From Bog-756 sp963738545 (GTDB lineage: Bacteria; Actinomycetota; Acidimicrobiia; Acidimicrobiales; RAAP-2): a DNA stretch of 64,000 nucleotides. The stretch is taken from the NCBI GenBank assembly GCA_963738545.1, contig CAVTXA010000007.1, forward strand, positions 186,001 to 250,000, written 5' to 3'. The position numbers were made by a program, and so were the translations under genes. Of this stretch, positions 17,693 to 27,516 are shown one piece after another (position 1 is the first letter of the stretch; each line of letters opens with the position of its first letter). Under the pieces are notes generated by a model, which searched no databases, was not told the DNA's origin, and saw only the letters and a list, made by a program, of their open reading frames with translations.

Positions 17693-20680
17693 GCCACAAC
17701 TCGCAGTACTTCCTCGAGGGTGGTCTCACCCTCGATGGCCTTGCGAAGGCCGCTCTGCCGGAGGGTGACCATACCTTGGGACACCGCCAGCCTGTGGATT
17801 TCTTCCACGGATCCTCCTTCGATAATCATCCGTTCAATCTCCTCGCTCATGGGCATCAGTTCGGCTAGCGCCTTCCGCCCTCGATATCCGGTGTTGGCGC
17901 ACGCCGAGCAACCGACCGCCCGGTACACCAGGGGAATCTCCCCCTCTGCATCGACTTCCTCGATCGTCCAACCGGCCGCCATGATGTCGGCTTCGGTGGG
18001 CTGGTACGGCTCCTTGCAGTGCACGCACAGCCGTCGGGCCAGACGCTGGGCCACAACGGCCGAGAGCGCCGAAGTGACCAGGAACGGCTCGATGCCCATC
18101 TCGATCAGCCGCATGGGCGTGGAGGCGGCGCTGTTGGTGTGCAGGGTGGCCAACACCATGTGTCCGGTCAGAGCCGCTTCGATAGCGATGACCGCCGTCT
18201 CCTGGTCGCGGATCTCACCCACGAGGACGATGTCCGGGTCGGAGCGGAGGATGGCCTTCAGGGCCGAAGCGAAGGTCAACCCGGCCTTGATGTTCAGCTG
18301 TACCTGGTTGACTCCCTTCAGGGGGAGCTCCACCGGGTCCTCGACCGTGATGATGTTCTTCTCCGGCGAGTTGAGTGCCGACAAGGTGGTGTAGAGCGTG
18401 GTCGACTTACCCGATCCGGTCGGTCCGGTCACCAGAATGGTTCCGTATGGCTTGGTGTAGACGCCTTCGTAGGTCTTGAGCAGGTCCTCGTCGAAACCCA
18501 GGGAGTCGAAGCCGAGCACGACACTCGACTTGTCCAGTACCCGCATGACGACCTTCTCGCCGTGGATGGTGGGCAGCGTGGCCATCCGGAGATCGATGCC
18601 CTTGGCCCCCACCTTCAACGAGATGCGCCCGTCCTGGGGTACGCGGTGCTCGGCCACGTTCATATCGGCCATGACCTTCAATCGGGTGGTCACGGCCGGG
18701 GCGATGGTCCGGGGAGCTGTGGAGACATCGTGGAGCACCCCGTCGATCCGGTAGCGGATACGGAGGTCGGTCTCGGTGGGCTCCACGTGGATGTCCGACG
18801 CCCGCTCATTGAGGGCCTGCAGGATGAGCAGGTTGACGTAGCGGACGATGGGAGCCTCTTCGGTTACGGCCTGGATGTCGTCGACGCCGGCCTGGGGGCC
18901 GGTCCCGTCCACCTCGAGCGATGCTTCCATGGCCATGTCGGCGGCATCGCCACCACTGTTGAAGGCCTTGCCGATGAAGGCCGTGATCTGGGTTCGGGTG
19001 GCCACCACGACCCTGAAGTTGCGACCCATCAGGGTGCGCAGGTCGTCCATGGCGAACACGTCGGTGGGGTTCGAGGCAGCCACGATCGGCACGCCCTCAT
19101 CACTACCGATGACCAGGACATTGTGGTGTCGGGAGGTCGACTCGGGGATCATGCCGGCCTCGACGAAGTCAACACCACGCGTGTCGAGGTCGACGAACTC
19201 GAGACCCATCTCCTGGGCCATGCCCCACATGAGGTCAGCCTCGGTGACGAGGTTCTGGGCCGTGAGGATGCGGGCGATGCTCTGACGGGACTGCTCGTGT
19301 TCGGCTAGCACCGCCTCCATGTCGGCCAAAGAAACCCGTTCCCCGTCGACCAGAGCCTTGGCCAAGGGCGGGAAGTGAGCCGTGGCCGAGGACATCCCGG
19401 ACTCCGGATTGTCCTCGGGAGGCATGTCGCCCCGCTGTTCCTTGTAGGTGGCGACGGCCTCGGCGACTAGGTCGGCGGCCATGGCCGTGGAGTCCACATC
19501 GGGGACATCGACGTTTCCCTGCACCGAGCGGGCCAGTTGCTCCAGTTCATCGGCACTGGCAGTGACTGCACCGGTGGCCAGCGGGAGCGAGTCCAGATCA
19601 GACAGATCGGTGCCAAAGGTGGGCAGGACACTGGTCGCCGCCTCGAGCGACGGGATGGCGTCACCGTCGTAGGGAGCGGTGGCGAACTCGTGAGGCAGTG
19701 GCGGCGGCGGTGGCGGCGTGCGAGGGCCACTGCGCCATCGACCGAAGGCTCCACGTGCACGCATCGACCTGATAGGCGTCGACGGTGCCGACATCGGGAT
19801 CTTCGACGTCCCCGAACGCCTGCTCGTCACCGGATTCGCCGGTGCGGCCGACAGACTCGGCTTCCGTGCCCAGGTCGGCCAGATCAGAGGCACTGTCACT
19901 GACGGTCGCCAAGGCCTCGCCTTCGCCACCATTACCGTTGACCTGGGCTTCTGCCGGGAATTCCTGCCAATCGGCATCGTCAAAGGACAGGGGGGAGATC
20001 TCCAGGGCCGATGTCCCGTTCAATCCCGTCTCATGCTGCCCTGTCTCATGCTGCGGATCGTCGACCACGACCCCACCGGGCTCGTCGATGTCACCGACCT
20101 GGGCCTCGAGGTCGTCAGCAATGGCTGACTCCGCTTCCTCGACGATGGTCCGGCTCCCGTCGAACTGATCGCTCACAAGGTCAGCAAAGGGATCTTCAGT
20201 CGCCGGATGCTCATCGACGAGCACGGACGCCTCGACCGGCTCAGCCTCGGGTTCGACTTCACGTTCGTCCGATCCGGAACCATCCACACCGATCTCGGGA
20301 GCCACAGGGCCCTCGTCCTCGGCGCCGAACAACTGATCGAGATAGTTGCCGATCTGGTCAGGTGCGGCTACCACCGAGATGAAGTCACGGCCGATGGAGG
20401 CACGGACGCTGTCCTGGGCGGTCAGATCATCGGGCTCGGCCGTGGCGATCACCGGCGTTCCAAACTTTCGTTTGATGGCCACGACGTGGTGTTTTCTGGC
20501 CAGCGACGCGGGAAGGATCTCGCCCGCGGCGGGATCCACCCCGTAGGTGTCGAGATCGACAAACTCGAGGTCGTGTTCGCTTGCCATCCGTCGGATGGCA
20601 TCGACATCGCTCATCTCTGCATCATCGGCAGACTGGTGCCTGAGATTGAACGCCAAATCCAATTGTTCGGCCCGAAGCAC
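17689..20680 (-). CDS. pilB: Type IV pilus extension ATPase PilB with two MshEN domains
   Basis: About 997 aa, far longer than usual PilB (about 560). Order: first MshEN-like domain (RMASEHDLEFVDLDTYGVDP), an acidic low-complexity linker of about 150 residues, a proline run, a second MshEN domain (WGMAQEMGLEFVDLDTRGVD), then the ATPase core with Walker A GPTGSGKSTT, Walker B ILVGEIRDQETA, His box HMVLATLHTN and a zinc-binding CVHCKEPYQP / CSACANTGYRGR. It drives pilus extension. A frame change lies near 19735. GTG 20680 is the first usable start; family sequence (GFILGTR) seems to begin slightly upstream in the same frame without a start codon, so another indel near 20700 is likely. Confidence 0.9.
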
Positions 20681-21003
20681 CCGCGTCCCGAGAATGAAGC
20701 CTCGCGCCGACCAATTCCTCCGATTCCAGCGGGAGGCACCCAGTGACCGTGCGCTCCTGCCAGACAGTCCGTCCTAGCGAATCGGCCCCGTTTGGCACAG
20801 CACTGCTCAAGCCCGTCCGGGTGGGATGCCGATACGGCAAGGGTGGTCGATTTCCGCGGACGACTGCGGGCTCGGCGACGCTACGCCATGCCGACAACTG
20901 CCTCTATCGACGACCAACGATCACGAGGTCACCGGGGTGCCGCGACCGCGCACGGGTTCCGGGCTTCCCGGTCCAAATAGGACGACGCCTCACAACACAT
21001 GCC
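20681..21003. other. Divergent intergenic region between pilB and the pilD-like gene
   Basis: About 320 bases without a convincing complete gene. The part nearest pilB may hold its true N-terminal codons. The rest probably carries back-to-back promoters for pilBTC (minus) and the pilD-regulator-kinase operon (plus). No clear -10/-35 pair or terminator was identified. Confidence 0.35.
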
Positions 21004-21822
21004 ATGAGTTCTGACCCACTTCCACTACTAGCGCTGGCGATTCCCCTAGCGGGAGTAATTGGGCTGTTCGTCGGCTCGTTCCTGAACGTCGTCATCTACC
21101 GAACGCCGCTCGGCCTGTCGGTAGCTGCACCACGCTCCTTCTGCCCTACCTGCGACCGGCAGCTGCTGTGGTGGGAGAACGTGCCTGTTGTGTCGTGGAT
21201 CGCCCTACGCGGGCGGTGCCGCACCTGCCACCTGCCGATCTCCGCCCGCTATCCCCTCGTGGAGTCAACGACAGCACTGGTGTTCGCTCTCACGACCTGG
21301 GCGTGGCACGGCAACATCATCGCCGCCGGGTACTGCTCCCTGGCGGCCGCCCTCATCGCCGTAGCCCTCATCGAATACGGCGGACAGCGGGCTCCGCTGT
21401 CGGTGGCGGCAGTCGGAACCAGCCTGGCGCTGGCCGTCATCATCCTCGGTGGTGGGTGGCAGCATCGGTGGAACACCGTGGTCGGAGCCGTAGTGGGAAC
21501 AGTGGCGGCCGCCTCGCTCTACGTCCTACTCAGACGGCAGGATCCGGAGTGCGTCGATGCTCGGGGGTACGGCCGGAGTGCTCTATTACTAGCCGGTTGC
21601 TGGTCCGGAGGCCTCGGAGTCCGAGCCGTGGCCGTCGGAGGCTCGTTGTGGCTGGCTGCGTACTTCCTGTGCATGGTCGGAGCGTGGGCGTCGGCGCACC
21701 AGAGCGTCACCGTCGGCGCTGCCGCTCCCACGCTGGTGCGCAGGGTGAGTCCGGTACTGGCTGCCCCGCTGGTCACCGCCATCGTCCTGGGCATGACCGC
21801 TTCCCTGATCTCCGGGGCCTGA
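21004..21822 (+). CDS. PilD-like prepilin peptidase homologue lacking both catalytic aspartates
   Basis: 272 aa with the bacterial DiS_P_DiS N-terminal domain (GSFLNVVIYRTPLGLS, zinc cysteines C47, C50, C72 and C75) followed by several membrane helices. The A24 peptidase part should carry Asp in ALID-x5-6-LP and in a GxGDxK motif. Here the first place reads ALIEYGGQRAPLS (Glu124) and the second GYGRSALLLAG (Arg191). The frame is intact, so this is not an indel artefact. It could be an inactive homologue, a pilin N-methyltransferase-like protein, or a partner of a peptidase elsewhere. ATG 21004 is chosen by the family N-terminus. It heads an operon with a regulator and a kinase. Confidence 0.75.
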   Translation: MSSDPLPLLALAIPLAGVIGLFVGSFLNVVIYRTPLGLSVAAPRSFCPTCDRQLLWWENVPVVSWIALRGRCRTCHLPISARYPLVESTTALVFALTTWAWHGNIIAAGYCSLAAALIAVALIEYGGQRAPLSVAAVGTSLALAVIILGGGWQHRWNTVVGAVVGTVAAASLYVLLRRQDPECVDARGYGRSALLLAGCWSGGLGVRAVAVGGSLWLAAYFLCMVGAWASAHQSVTVGAAAPTLVRRVSPVLAAPLVTAIVLGMTASLISGA

Positions 21823-21829
21823 CGCGGCC

Positions 21830-22627
21830 ATGACCGTGGTCGATCCCCGAACTCCCCACTCGGACCAGGCCATCGGTCGGTCGCCATCGATCGCTCCTGC
21901 CGCCGTCCACGTCGAGGACCGGGTACGTCGTGTCGTGGTGGTCGACGACCACGAACTGCTTCGGGCCGGCACCCGTCGGATCCTCGACGACGCCAGCGGG
22001 TTCACGGTGGTGGGCGAGGCCGACGATGGCGAGGCTGCCCTGGCCGTCGTTGCCCGCACGGAGCCGGATGTGGTGCTGGTAGACATCCGACTCCCCTCGG
22101 TCAACGGAATCGACCTGGCGCGACAGATCGTGGAAGGCCACCCTGCCGTCACGGTGCTGATCCTGAGTGCCTACGACGACGAGCACTACGTGCGCGCCGC
22201 TCTGGCCGCCGGAGTGGCGGGCTACCTCCTGAAGACCACACCGAGCGACGAGTTGGTCCAGTCCATTCGGGTGGCCTGCGAAGGTATCGCCCTCTTGGAC
22301 CGCGTCCCTTCAGGCCGCGGTGAAAAAGCGCCAGATGTGGAGACCCGAGCAGGTGGAGCGAGACTGACCGGACGCGAGCAGGAAGTGGTGCGCCTCGTCA
22401 CCCGGGGTCGATCCAACAAAGCCATAGCCCATCAGCTCGGAATCAGCCCCCGCACCGTGGAGGGACACCTCAACCACGTCTTCGAGAAGGTCGGCTCGAC
22501 ATCTCGAACCGAGCTCGTCCACTACGCACTGGCCAACGGGCTGTTCGTACGGGATCCGGACGAGAGACCCGATGGTCACCTTCGTGACCAGGCTCGATAC
22601 TCCCGAAACGGGTCGGGCGGTCGGTGA
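21830..22627 (+). CDS. NarL/FixJ-type response regulator
   Basis: 265 aa. A receiver domain starts at about residue 33 (RVVVVDDHELLRAG, phospho-acceptor in DVVLVDIRLPSVNG, LKTTPSDEL). A LuxR-type helix-turn-helix follows at about 175-235 (LTGREQEVVRLVTRGRSNKA, then IAHQLGISPRTVEGHLNHVF). It starts 7 bases after the PilD-like gene and overlaps the kinase gene, so the three are one operon. It probably controls pilus-related or surface genes when phosphorylated by the following kinase. The 30-residue N-terminal extension is unstructured. Confidence 0.92.
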   Translation: MTVVDPRTPHSDQAIGRSPSIAPAAVHVEDRVRRVVVVDDHELLRAGTRRILDDASGFTVVGEADDGEAALAVVARTEPDVVLVDIRLPSVNGIDLARQIVEGHPAVTVLILSAYDDEHYVRAALAAGVAGYLLKTTPSDELVQSIRVACEGIALLDRVPSGRGEKAPDVETRAGGARLTGREQEVVRLVTRGRSNKAIAHQLGISPRTVEGHLNHVFEKVGSTSRTELVHYALANGLFVRDPDERPDGHLRDQARYSRNGSGGR

Positions 22628-24279
22628 GGTTCGGTTGACTCCCGCTGTGGTCCCGTCTCTGGCTCCCGAACACCGCACGTTCACATCCGACGGATCCGAG
22701 ATGGACGCCCCCAGGGGTTCAGCGACTGCCGCCGTGGCCACGCCAGAAGGTGCGATCGGGGTGGTCGCTGTCACCGATTCCGGTGGCGACGCCCAGCCGT
22801 GGACCCGGTCGGGATTCTGGATCATCCAGTTGGTCGTGCTCACCCTGTATCTCCTCCGGCTCGCCGCCACCGTGGCCTTCCACCTGGACGACTCATCGTT
22901 GGCCGTCGAGTTCTCCACCCTCGCCCTCTTCATCATCCCGGTGGTCTGTGCCGCCCTCAACTACGGCTTCGCTGGCGGCGTGTCCACCGGCGCATGGATC
23001 ACCCTCTTGTCCATCCCGAGGTTCATCACGTCACTCAGCACCCACCAGCACGTGGCCGCCTGGGCCGAACTCATGCAGGTTGCCCTGCTGGACGGGCTGG
23101 CGCTCCTCATCGGACAGCGGGTTTCGGCCGAGCGTTCGGCGCGCCGGCTCGCCGAGACATCACGGGAGGCCCATCTGTCGGCCGAGGCCTTGTACCGAGA
23201 CCTGTTCGATTCGAACCAGGCCCCCATCCTGATCATCGACGGCGACGGCATCGTGCTGGAAACCAACGCCTCGGCCCAGCGGGCCTTCGGACGGCACCGC
23301 CTCCCGTCGTCCCACTCCCCTCGCCCGCAGCCCGCAGATCCCGTGCGCCTGGTGGACATGATCGGCGCCGACGGGGCGGCACGCGTCCTTACCCAGCTGC
23401 TCTCGTGGCGCCGTTCGGCGACGGCCGACGACCACGATGAAGCGTCCGCCGATCCCGAACGCGTCGAGCCACTTCCCTTCGAGATCGGGGGCGAGCGGGT
23501 GCTGTTCCGGCCTACCGCCACCATGCTCGGGCCGGACAGCGACGAGAGACGGATGCAGGTCGTCTTCGAAGACGTCACTGCAGAGACACGACGCCACGAC
23601 CTGATGGAGGCCTTCGCGGCGCGAGTGGTCCTCGGCCAAGAGGAGGAACGACGACACATCGCCCAGGAGATCCACGATGGGCCGCTGCAGACGCTGATCC
23701 ATCTCTGTCGTCAGATCGATGCGGTGGAACCGACCGCCGCTCCCGTGGCCACGACGGAACCGGATCCCTCTCCCTCTCTGGCCGGTCTCCGCTCCATCGT
23801 GGAGGAAACGGTGGCCGAGTTGCGGTCGATTGCCAAAGGGCTCCGCCCGTCGGTCCTCGATGACCTCGGTCTCGTCGCCTCGATCAGTCAGATGGTCTCT
23901 GAGGCCGGTGAACGCCAACACTTCCTGACCTCGTTCGGTGTGACCGGCGTCCGAACGACGGTTACCCCCAACCGTGGAGCTGGCCCTCTTCCGCATCGCC
24001 CAAGAGGCCCTGTCCAACGCCGAGCGGCACGCTTCTGCCCGACGGGTGGCGGTGGGCATGGATTTCGAGGCCGGCGGCCTGCGCATGTTGATCAAGGACG
24101 ACGGCGTGGGCTTCGAGACGCCGGACCGAACCGACGGCGTCCGGTCGGCGTCGATGGGCCTTCCGGGCATGACCGAACGGGCCCACCTCATCGGGTCCCG
24201 CCTGGTTATCCACTCCGAGCCGGGACTCGGGACCACGATCGACGTGTGGGTTCCAGCCACGATTCTCGACGATAATTGA
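22572..24279 (+). CDS. NarL-family sensor histidine kinase (HisKA_3), one frame change
   Basis: About 569 codons. Four probable membrane helices (SGFWIIQLVVLTLYLLRLAA, VEFSTLALFIIPVVCAALNY and two after) are followed by a PAS-like domain (LYRDLFDSNQAPILIIDGDG), then the HisKA_3 phospho-acceptor box RRHIAQEIHDGPLQTLIHLC and an ATPase domain with NAERHASA and LIKDDGVGFETP. The frame changes near 23965, between GVTGVRTTVTP and ELALFRIAQEALSN; both sides are needed for a kinase, so an indel is likely. The annotated start lies inside the regulator gene (56-base overlap); an ATG near 22701 is an alternative. Confidence 0.87.
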
Positions 24280-24429
24280 GCAAATATCGACGAATTCGAG
24301 GATCAATGGCACCCCATGCCGTCGAGTAGGGCGCACAGAGCACCCGAGGCCCTGCGTTCCTGGGCAACTGTCACTGAACCGACATGAAATCACTGCAGGA
24401 TTCCCGTCAGATTATGGGATACTGACGGA

Positions 24430-24723
24430 GTGGAACAGATCGTCATCGAGTCGTGCCACAGCACCTGGATCATCGATATGGACCATTCAAGGTTCCGTCG
24501 ACTGGTCAAGGGCTCGGACCACCACACCACCGCCTCCACCGAGTGGCAAGCGTGCTACGGGGTGGAGATCGATCCACTCTCGGAATCGTTCGTGGTGCTG
24601 CTGAATCCGGAGGGTACGCGCCTGCTCCGTAGCTGGAGGCACGTCGAGCACTGTGCCCAGTGTGGTGGCGAGGCGACCTCGGAACTGTCGTTGCGAGATC
24701 TCCGCTCCGCCGTCCGCGGCTGA
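24430..24723 (+). CDS. Small conserved-looking protein of unknown function
   Basis: 97 aa from GTG 24430. It has an aromatic/acidic pattern (STWIIDMDHSRFRRLVKG), then WQACYGVEIDPLSESFVVLL and NPEGTRLLRSWRHVEHCAQC with a CxxC pair near the end. No signal peptide or membrane helix. I do not recognise the family. It follows the kinase after 150 bases that include a plausible promoter, so it is probably a separate transcript. Confidence 0.55.
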   Translation: MEQIVIESCHSTWIIDMDHSRFRRLVKGSDHHTTASTEWQACYGVEIDPLSESFVVLLNPEGTRLLRSWRHVEHCAQCGGEATSELSLRDLRSAVRG

Positions 24724-24886
24724 GCATCGAGTTGGTGGGATCGACCACCGTCCGGGTCTCCCAGAATTTCCTCGGTTACCCCTGTCGGAAAATCGTTTCT
24801 AGGCGGTATTCTGGACGAGGAGCTCATCGAGCGGTCGGCGGTCCACTTCGAGTCGCATACCCCTCCTGACGAACGACGACATTTCC

Positions 24887-25249
24887 ATGAACGCAAACGA
24901 CATGACGGCCCCGGCCCCAATACCGAGCGCGGAATCGATGAGTGCGCCACCGCCTCCGCCTCCGCCGCCACCTCCGGCGCCCCGCAAGCGAGCAGACTTT
25001 GCTGCCAGTGCGGCCATGGCCCACGACATCCTGACGTTGGGTGACGACGAAGGGCTACACGCGGTCAAAGCGCCGGCTACGGCGTCGAAGCCACGGCCAG
25101 TTCCCGAACTCGATGACGCCACCGTGATGGCGTTCTCCTTCGATGGCTCGCCTATCGCTCCCGATTTTTTCACGTCGTCACGGGGCAAAGCGAGCAAGTC
25201 GAAGAAGCATCTCTGGAAGCTCAGCCGTTCGCTAGCGCCGAGGGTTTAG
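24887..25249 (+). CDS. Hypothetical protein with polyproline tract
   Basis: 120 aa from ATG 24887. An N-terminal Ala/Pro/Ser segment contains a run of ten prolines, followed by a more ordinary section (ADFAASAAMAHDILTLGD, then DDATVMAFSFDGSPIAPDFF) and a basic C-terminus (SSRGKASKSKKHLWKLSRS). No family recognised and no strong ribosome site. The opposite strand is also open over much of this stretch, so it could be a chance frame. Its C-terminal half looks more protein-like than the antisense frame. Confidence 0.45.
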   Translation: MNANDMTAPAPIPSAESMSAPPPPPPPPPPAPRKRADFAASAAMAHDILTLGDDEGLHAVKAPATASKPRPVPELDDATVMAFSFDGSPIAPDFFTSSRGKASKSKKHLWKLSRSLAPRV

Positions 25250-25292
25250 GTGAGTCGGCCCGGATCGTGCTCGTCGCACGGCCGGTCAGGAC

Positions 25293-25778
25293 TCAAGCCA
25301 GGGGGTCACGCTTCCACACGCCGGAACTTCCACCCGTCTTCTCCCACAGCATCAGCTGACCGATGCTCATGGTCCGGTCGGTGGTCTTGCACATGTCGTA
25401 GACCGTGAGCGCCGCGATGGCGCACGCCGTCATGGCCTCCATTTCGACCCCGGTACGGTCGACCGCCTCCACCTTGGCCTCCACCTCGACGTAGTCGTCC
25501 CCGATGGTGAAGTCCACGTGTACGGCACCGACGAGAAGTGGGTGGCACATGGGCACCAGGTCTGCCGTGCGCTTGGCCGCCTGGATACCGGCCACACGGG
25601 CCGCCGCCAGGACATCCCCCTTGGTGATTGCGTTGTTGGCCACCTTCGCTGTCGTCTCGGCCTTCATGGCCACCTTGCACCGAGCCAGCGCCCGGCGATG
25701 GGTGGCCTCCTTCGGCGAGACGTCCACCATCCGGGTGCCGCTGAACGGGTCCAGGTGGCTGAGGCTGCGGTCGGTCAT
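25293..25778 (-). CDS. moaC: Cyclic pyranopterin monophosphate synthase MoaC
   Basis: 161 aa. MoaC completes the first step of molybdenum cofactor synthesis, turning the cyclic GTP intermediate from MoaA into cPMP. Family motifs are intact: MVDVSPKEATHRRALA, GDVLAAARVAGIQAAKRT, the MCHPLLVGAVHVDF segment and EAVDRTGVEMEAMTAC, with the active-site Lys/Asp region DMCKTTDRTMSI. Start ATG 25776-25778 gives MTDRSLSHLDP, the usual N-terminus; the frame also runs upstream. It stands alone among pilus genes, with no other moa gene in view. Confidence 0.95.
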   Translation of the reverse strand: MTDRSLSHLDPFSGTRMVDVSPKEATHRRALARCKVAMKAETTAKVANNAITKGDVLAAARVAGIQAAKRTADLVPMCHPLLVGAVHVDFTIGDDYVEVEAKVEAVDRTGVEMEAMTACAIAALTVYDMCKTTDRTMSIGQLMLWEKTGGSSGVWKRDPLA

Positions 25779-25898
25779 GGTGCGAGGCCGTCGTTCACCG
25801 ACCCAGTGTACGGGACGCAAGGGGCCTAGGTCGGCATTGGCACTCTCTCAAGTAGACTGCCAGCCTGGCGCAGGCTTCAGATCGAGAGGACCCCCCGG

Positions 25899-26285
25899 TT
25901 GCCCACTTACGAATATCACTGTGACAGCTGCGAGAAGAACTTCGACGTGGTGCAGTCGTTCCACGACGATGCGCTGACGGCCTGCCCGACCTGCGGTTCC
26001 CCGGTGCGCAAGGTCTTCGGCAACGTGGGGATCGTCTTCAAGGGGAGTGGCTTCTACAAGACCGACAGTCGCTCGGGCGCCACCACCAAGACCGCATCCA
26101 CCGACGGATCCGCCTCGGAGTCGTCCGGCTCGGACAGCTCGGGGAGCGACGGCGCAACCCCCGCGGCCACGCCCTCGGCTGATGCTCCCTCGAAGCCGGC
26201 CTCGACGGAGTCCACGACCAAGGCCCCGACCCCATCTGCACCGGCGAAAGCGGCCAAATCATCCTCAAAGGATGGGAAGTCATAG
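25899..26285 (+). CDS. FmdB-family zinc-ribbon protein
   Basis: 128 aa beginning MPTYEYHCDSCEKNFDVVQ, with a second pair CPTCGSPVRKVFG, the standard FmdB-type putative regulatory zinc ribbon of about 70 residues, then a Ser/Thr/Ala/Lys-rich disordered tail. It starts at TTG 25899 with GAGAGGA upstream. The role of these proteins is not well established. It is divergent from moaC and precedes the second pilT on the same strand after an A/T-rich gap. Confidence 0.85.
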   Translation: MPTYEYHCDSCEKNFDVVQSFHDDALTACPTCGSPVRKVFGNVGIVFKGSGFYKTDSRSGATTKTASTDGSASESSGSDSSGSDGATPAATPSADAPSKPASTESTTKAPTPSAPAKAAKSSSKDGKS

Positions 26286-26373
26286 ACTGCTTCAACGTCG
26301 ATCTAACCCTTGAGCATCGACCAAGTTATTGTCATACTTGAGATCTAATTAATTTCAAATTTGCGCTCGCCAA
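26286..26373 (+). promoter_or_regulatory. A/T-rich upstream region of pilT2
   Basis: This gap is much richer in A and T than the surroundings, especially around TAATTAATTTCAAATTTG near 26346-26364. It probably holds the promoter of the second pilT gene. No clear terminator for the preceding fmdB-like gene is seen. Confidence 0.4.
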
Positions 26374-27516
26374 ATGGGCCTTTTGGCTCGTAAACTAGCG
26401 AACGTGGACACATCAGATCTCGACAGATTGCTGGTAATGCTCTCGGACCTGGACGGGTCCGACCTGCATATCAAAGCCGGCTCTCCTCCCCGAATGCGAC
26501 TGGCCGGATCGTTGCGGACCATGGACGACGAACCCCGGTTCACCCCCGAGGAGACCCTGGCCATCGCCGAGTCCATGATGCCGCCGACCATCCTGGAGAT
26601 CTTCCGGGAGAAGCGCGAGGTGGACTTCGCGTACAGCCTCGCCGGCACGGCCCGGTTCCGGGTCAACGCCTACTTCCAGCGGGGCTCGGTGGCCATGGCC
26701 ATGCGCCGGGTCCGGGCCAGTGCTGCCACCGTCGACGAGTTGGGCCTGCCCGAGGTGGTTACCCGACTGGCCGAGGAGATGCGCGGGCTGGTGCTCGTGA
26801 CCGGTCCGACCGGATCGGGCAAGACGACCACCCTGGCCGCCATGATCGACCACATCAACCACAACCGTTCGTGTCACGTGGTGACCATCGAGGACCCGGT
26901 GGAGTACCTGCACACCGACGACCTGGCCGACATCGACCAGCGGGAGGTCGGCTTCGACACCGACACCTTCTCCTCGGCCATGCGGGTCGTCCTCCGCCAG
27001 GACCCCGATGTCATCCTGGTGGGCGAGATGCGGGACCAGGAGACGGTGGCTGCGGCCCTGACTGCGGCCGAAACTGGCCACCTCGTCTTCTCCACGCTCC
27101 ACACCATCAATGCCACCGAGACCATCAACCGGATCGTCGACTTCTTTCCACCCCACCAGCAGACCCAGACCCGGGTGGGCCTGGCCGGCTCCCTGAAGGG
27201 CATCATCTGCCAGCGCCTCATCCCCACCGCCGACGGAAAGGGCCGGGTGCCGGCCATCGAGATGCTGGTGGTCAACGGGAGGATCCAGCAGGCCATCATC
27301 GATCCGCTCATGACCGGTGACATCGAGGGCATCGTGGCCGACGGTGAGTACTACGGCATGCAGACCTTCGACCAGTCACTGGTCACCTTGCTCACCACCG
27401 GGACCATCAGTCTCGACGAGGCCATGGCCACCGCCACCAACCCTCATGACCTGAAGGTGATGCTCGAACGCAAGGGCATCATGCAGACAGGACAGTTCGC
27501 CACCACCTTCGCGTAG
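26374..27516 (+). CDS. pilT: Second PilT-type pilus retraction ATPase
   Basis: 380 aa of normal PilT length without the extra N-terminal module. SDLDGSDLHIKAGSPPRMRL opens the PAS-like domain; then Walker A GPTGSGKTTT, Asp box EDPVEYLHTDDLADIDQREV, Walker B ILVGEMRDQETV and His box HLVFSTLHTI. ATG 26374 is used; GTG 26404 (MDTSDLDRLLVML) is a possible shorter start. This is the second PilT in the window, separated from the first by about 9 kb and likely with its own promoter. Having two suggests distinct retraction modes or regulation. Confidence 0.93.
   Translation: MGLLARKLANVDTSDLDRLLVMLSDLDGSDLHIKAGSPPRMRLAGSLRTMDDEPRFTPEETLAIAESMMPPTILEIFREKREVDFAYSLAGTARFRVNAYFQRGSVAMAMRRVRASAATVDELGLPEVVTRLAEEMRGLVLVTGPTGSGKTTTLAAMIDHINHNRSCHVVTIEDPVEYLHTDDLADIDQREVGFDTDTFSSAMRVVLRQDPDVILVGEMRDQETVAAALTAAETGHLVFSTLHTINATETINRIVDFFPPHQQTQTRVGLAGSLKGIICQRLIPTADGKGRVPAIEMLVVNGRIQQAIIDPLMTGDIEGIVADGEYYGMQTFDQSLVTLLTTGTISLDEAMATATNPHDLKVMLERKGIMQTGQFATTFA

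Noticed and set aside
18019..19308. Plus-strand frame of 429 codons opposite pilB
   Set aside because: pilB ATPase motifs on the minus strand are decisive; the plus-strand text is a compositional shadow.
24799..25197. Minus-strand frame with a glycine run opposite the polyproline protein
   Set aside because: The glycine run is the complement of the proline codons; the plus-strand C-terminus looks more protein-like.
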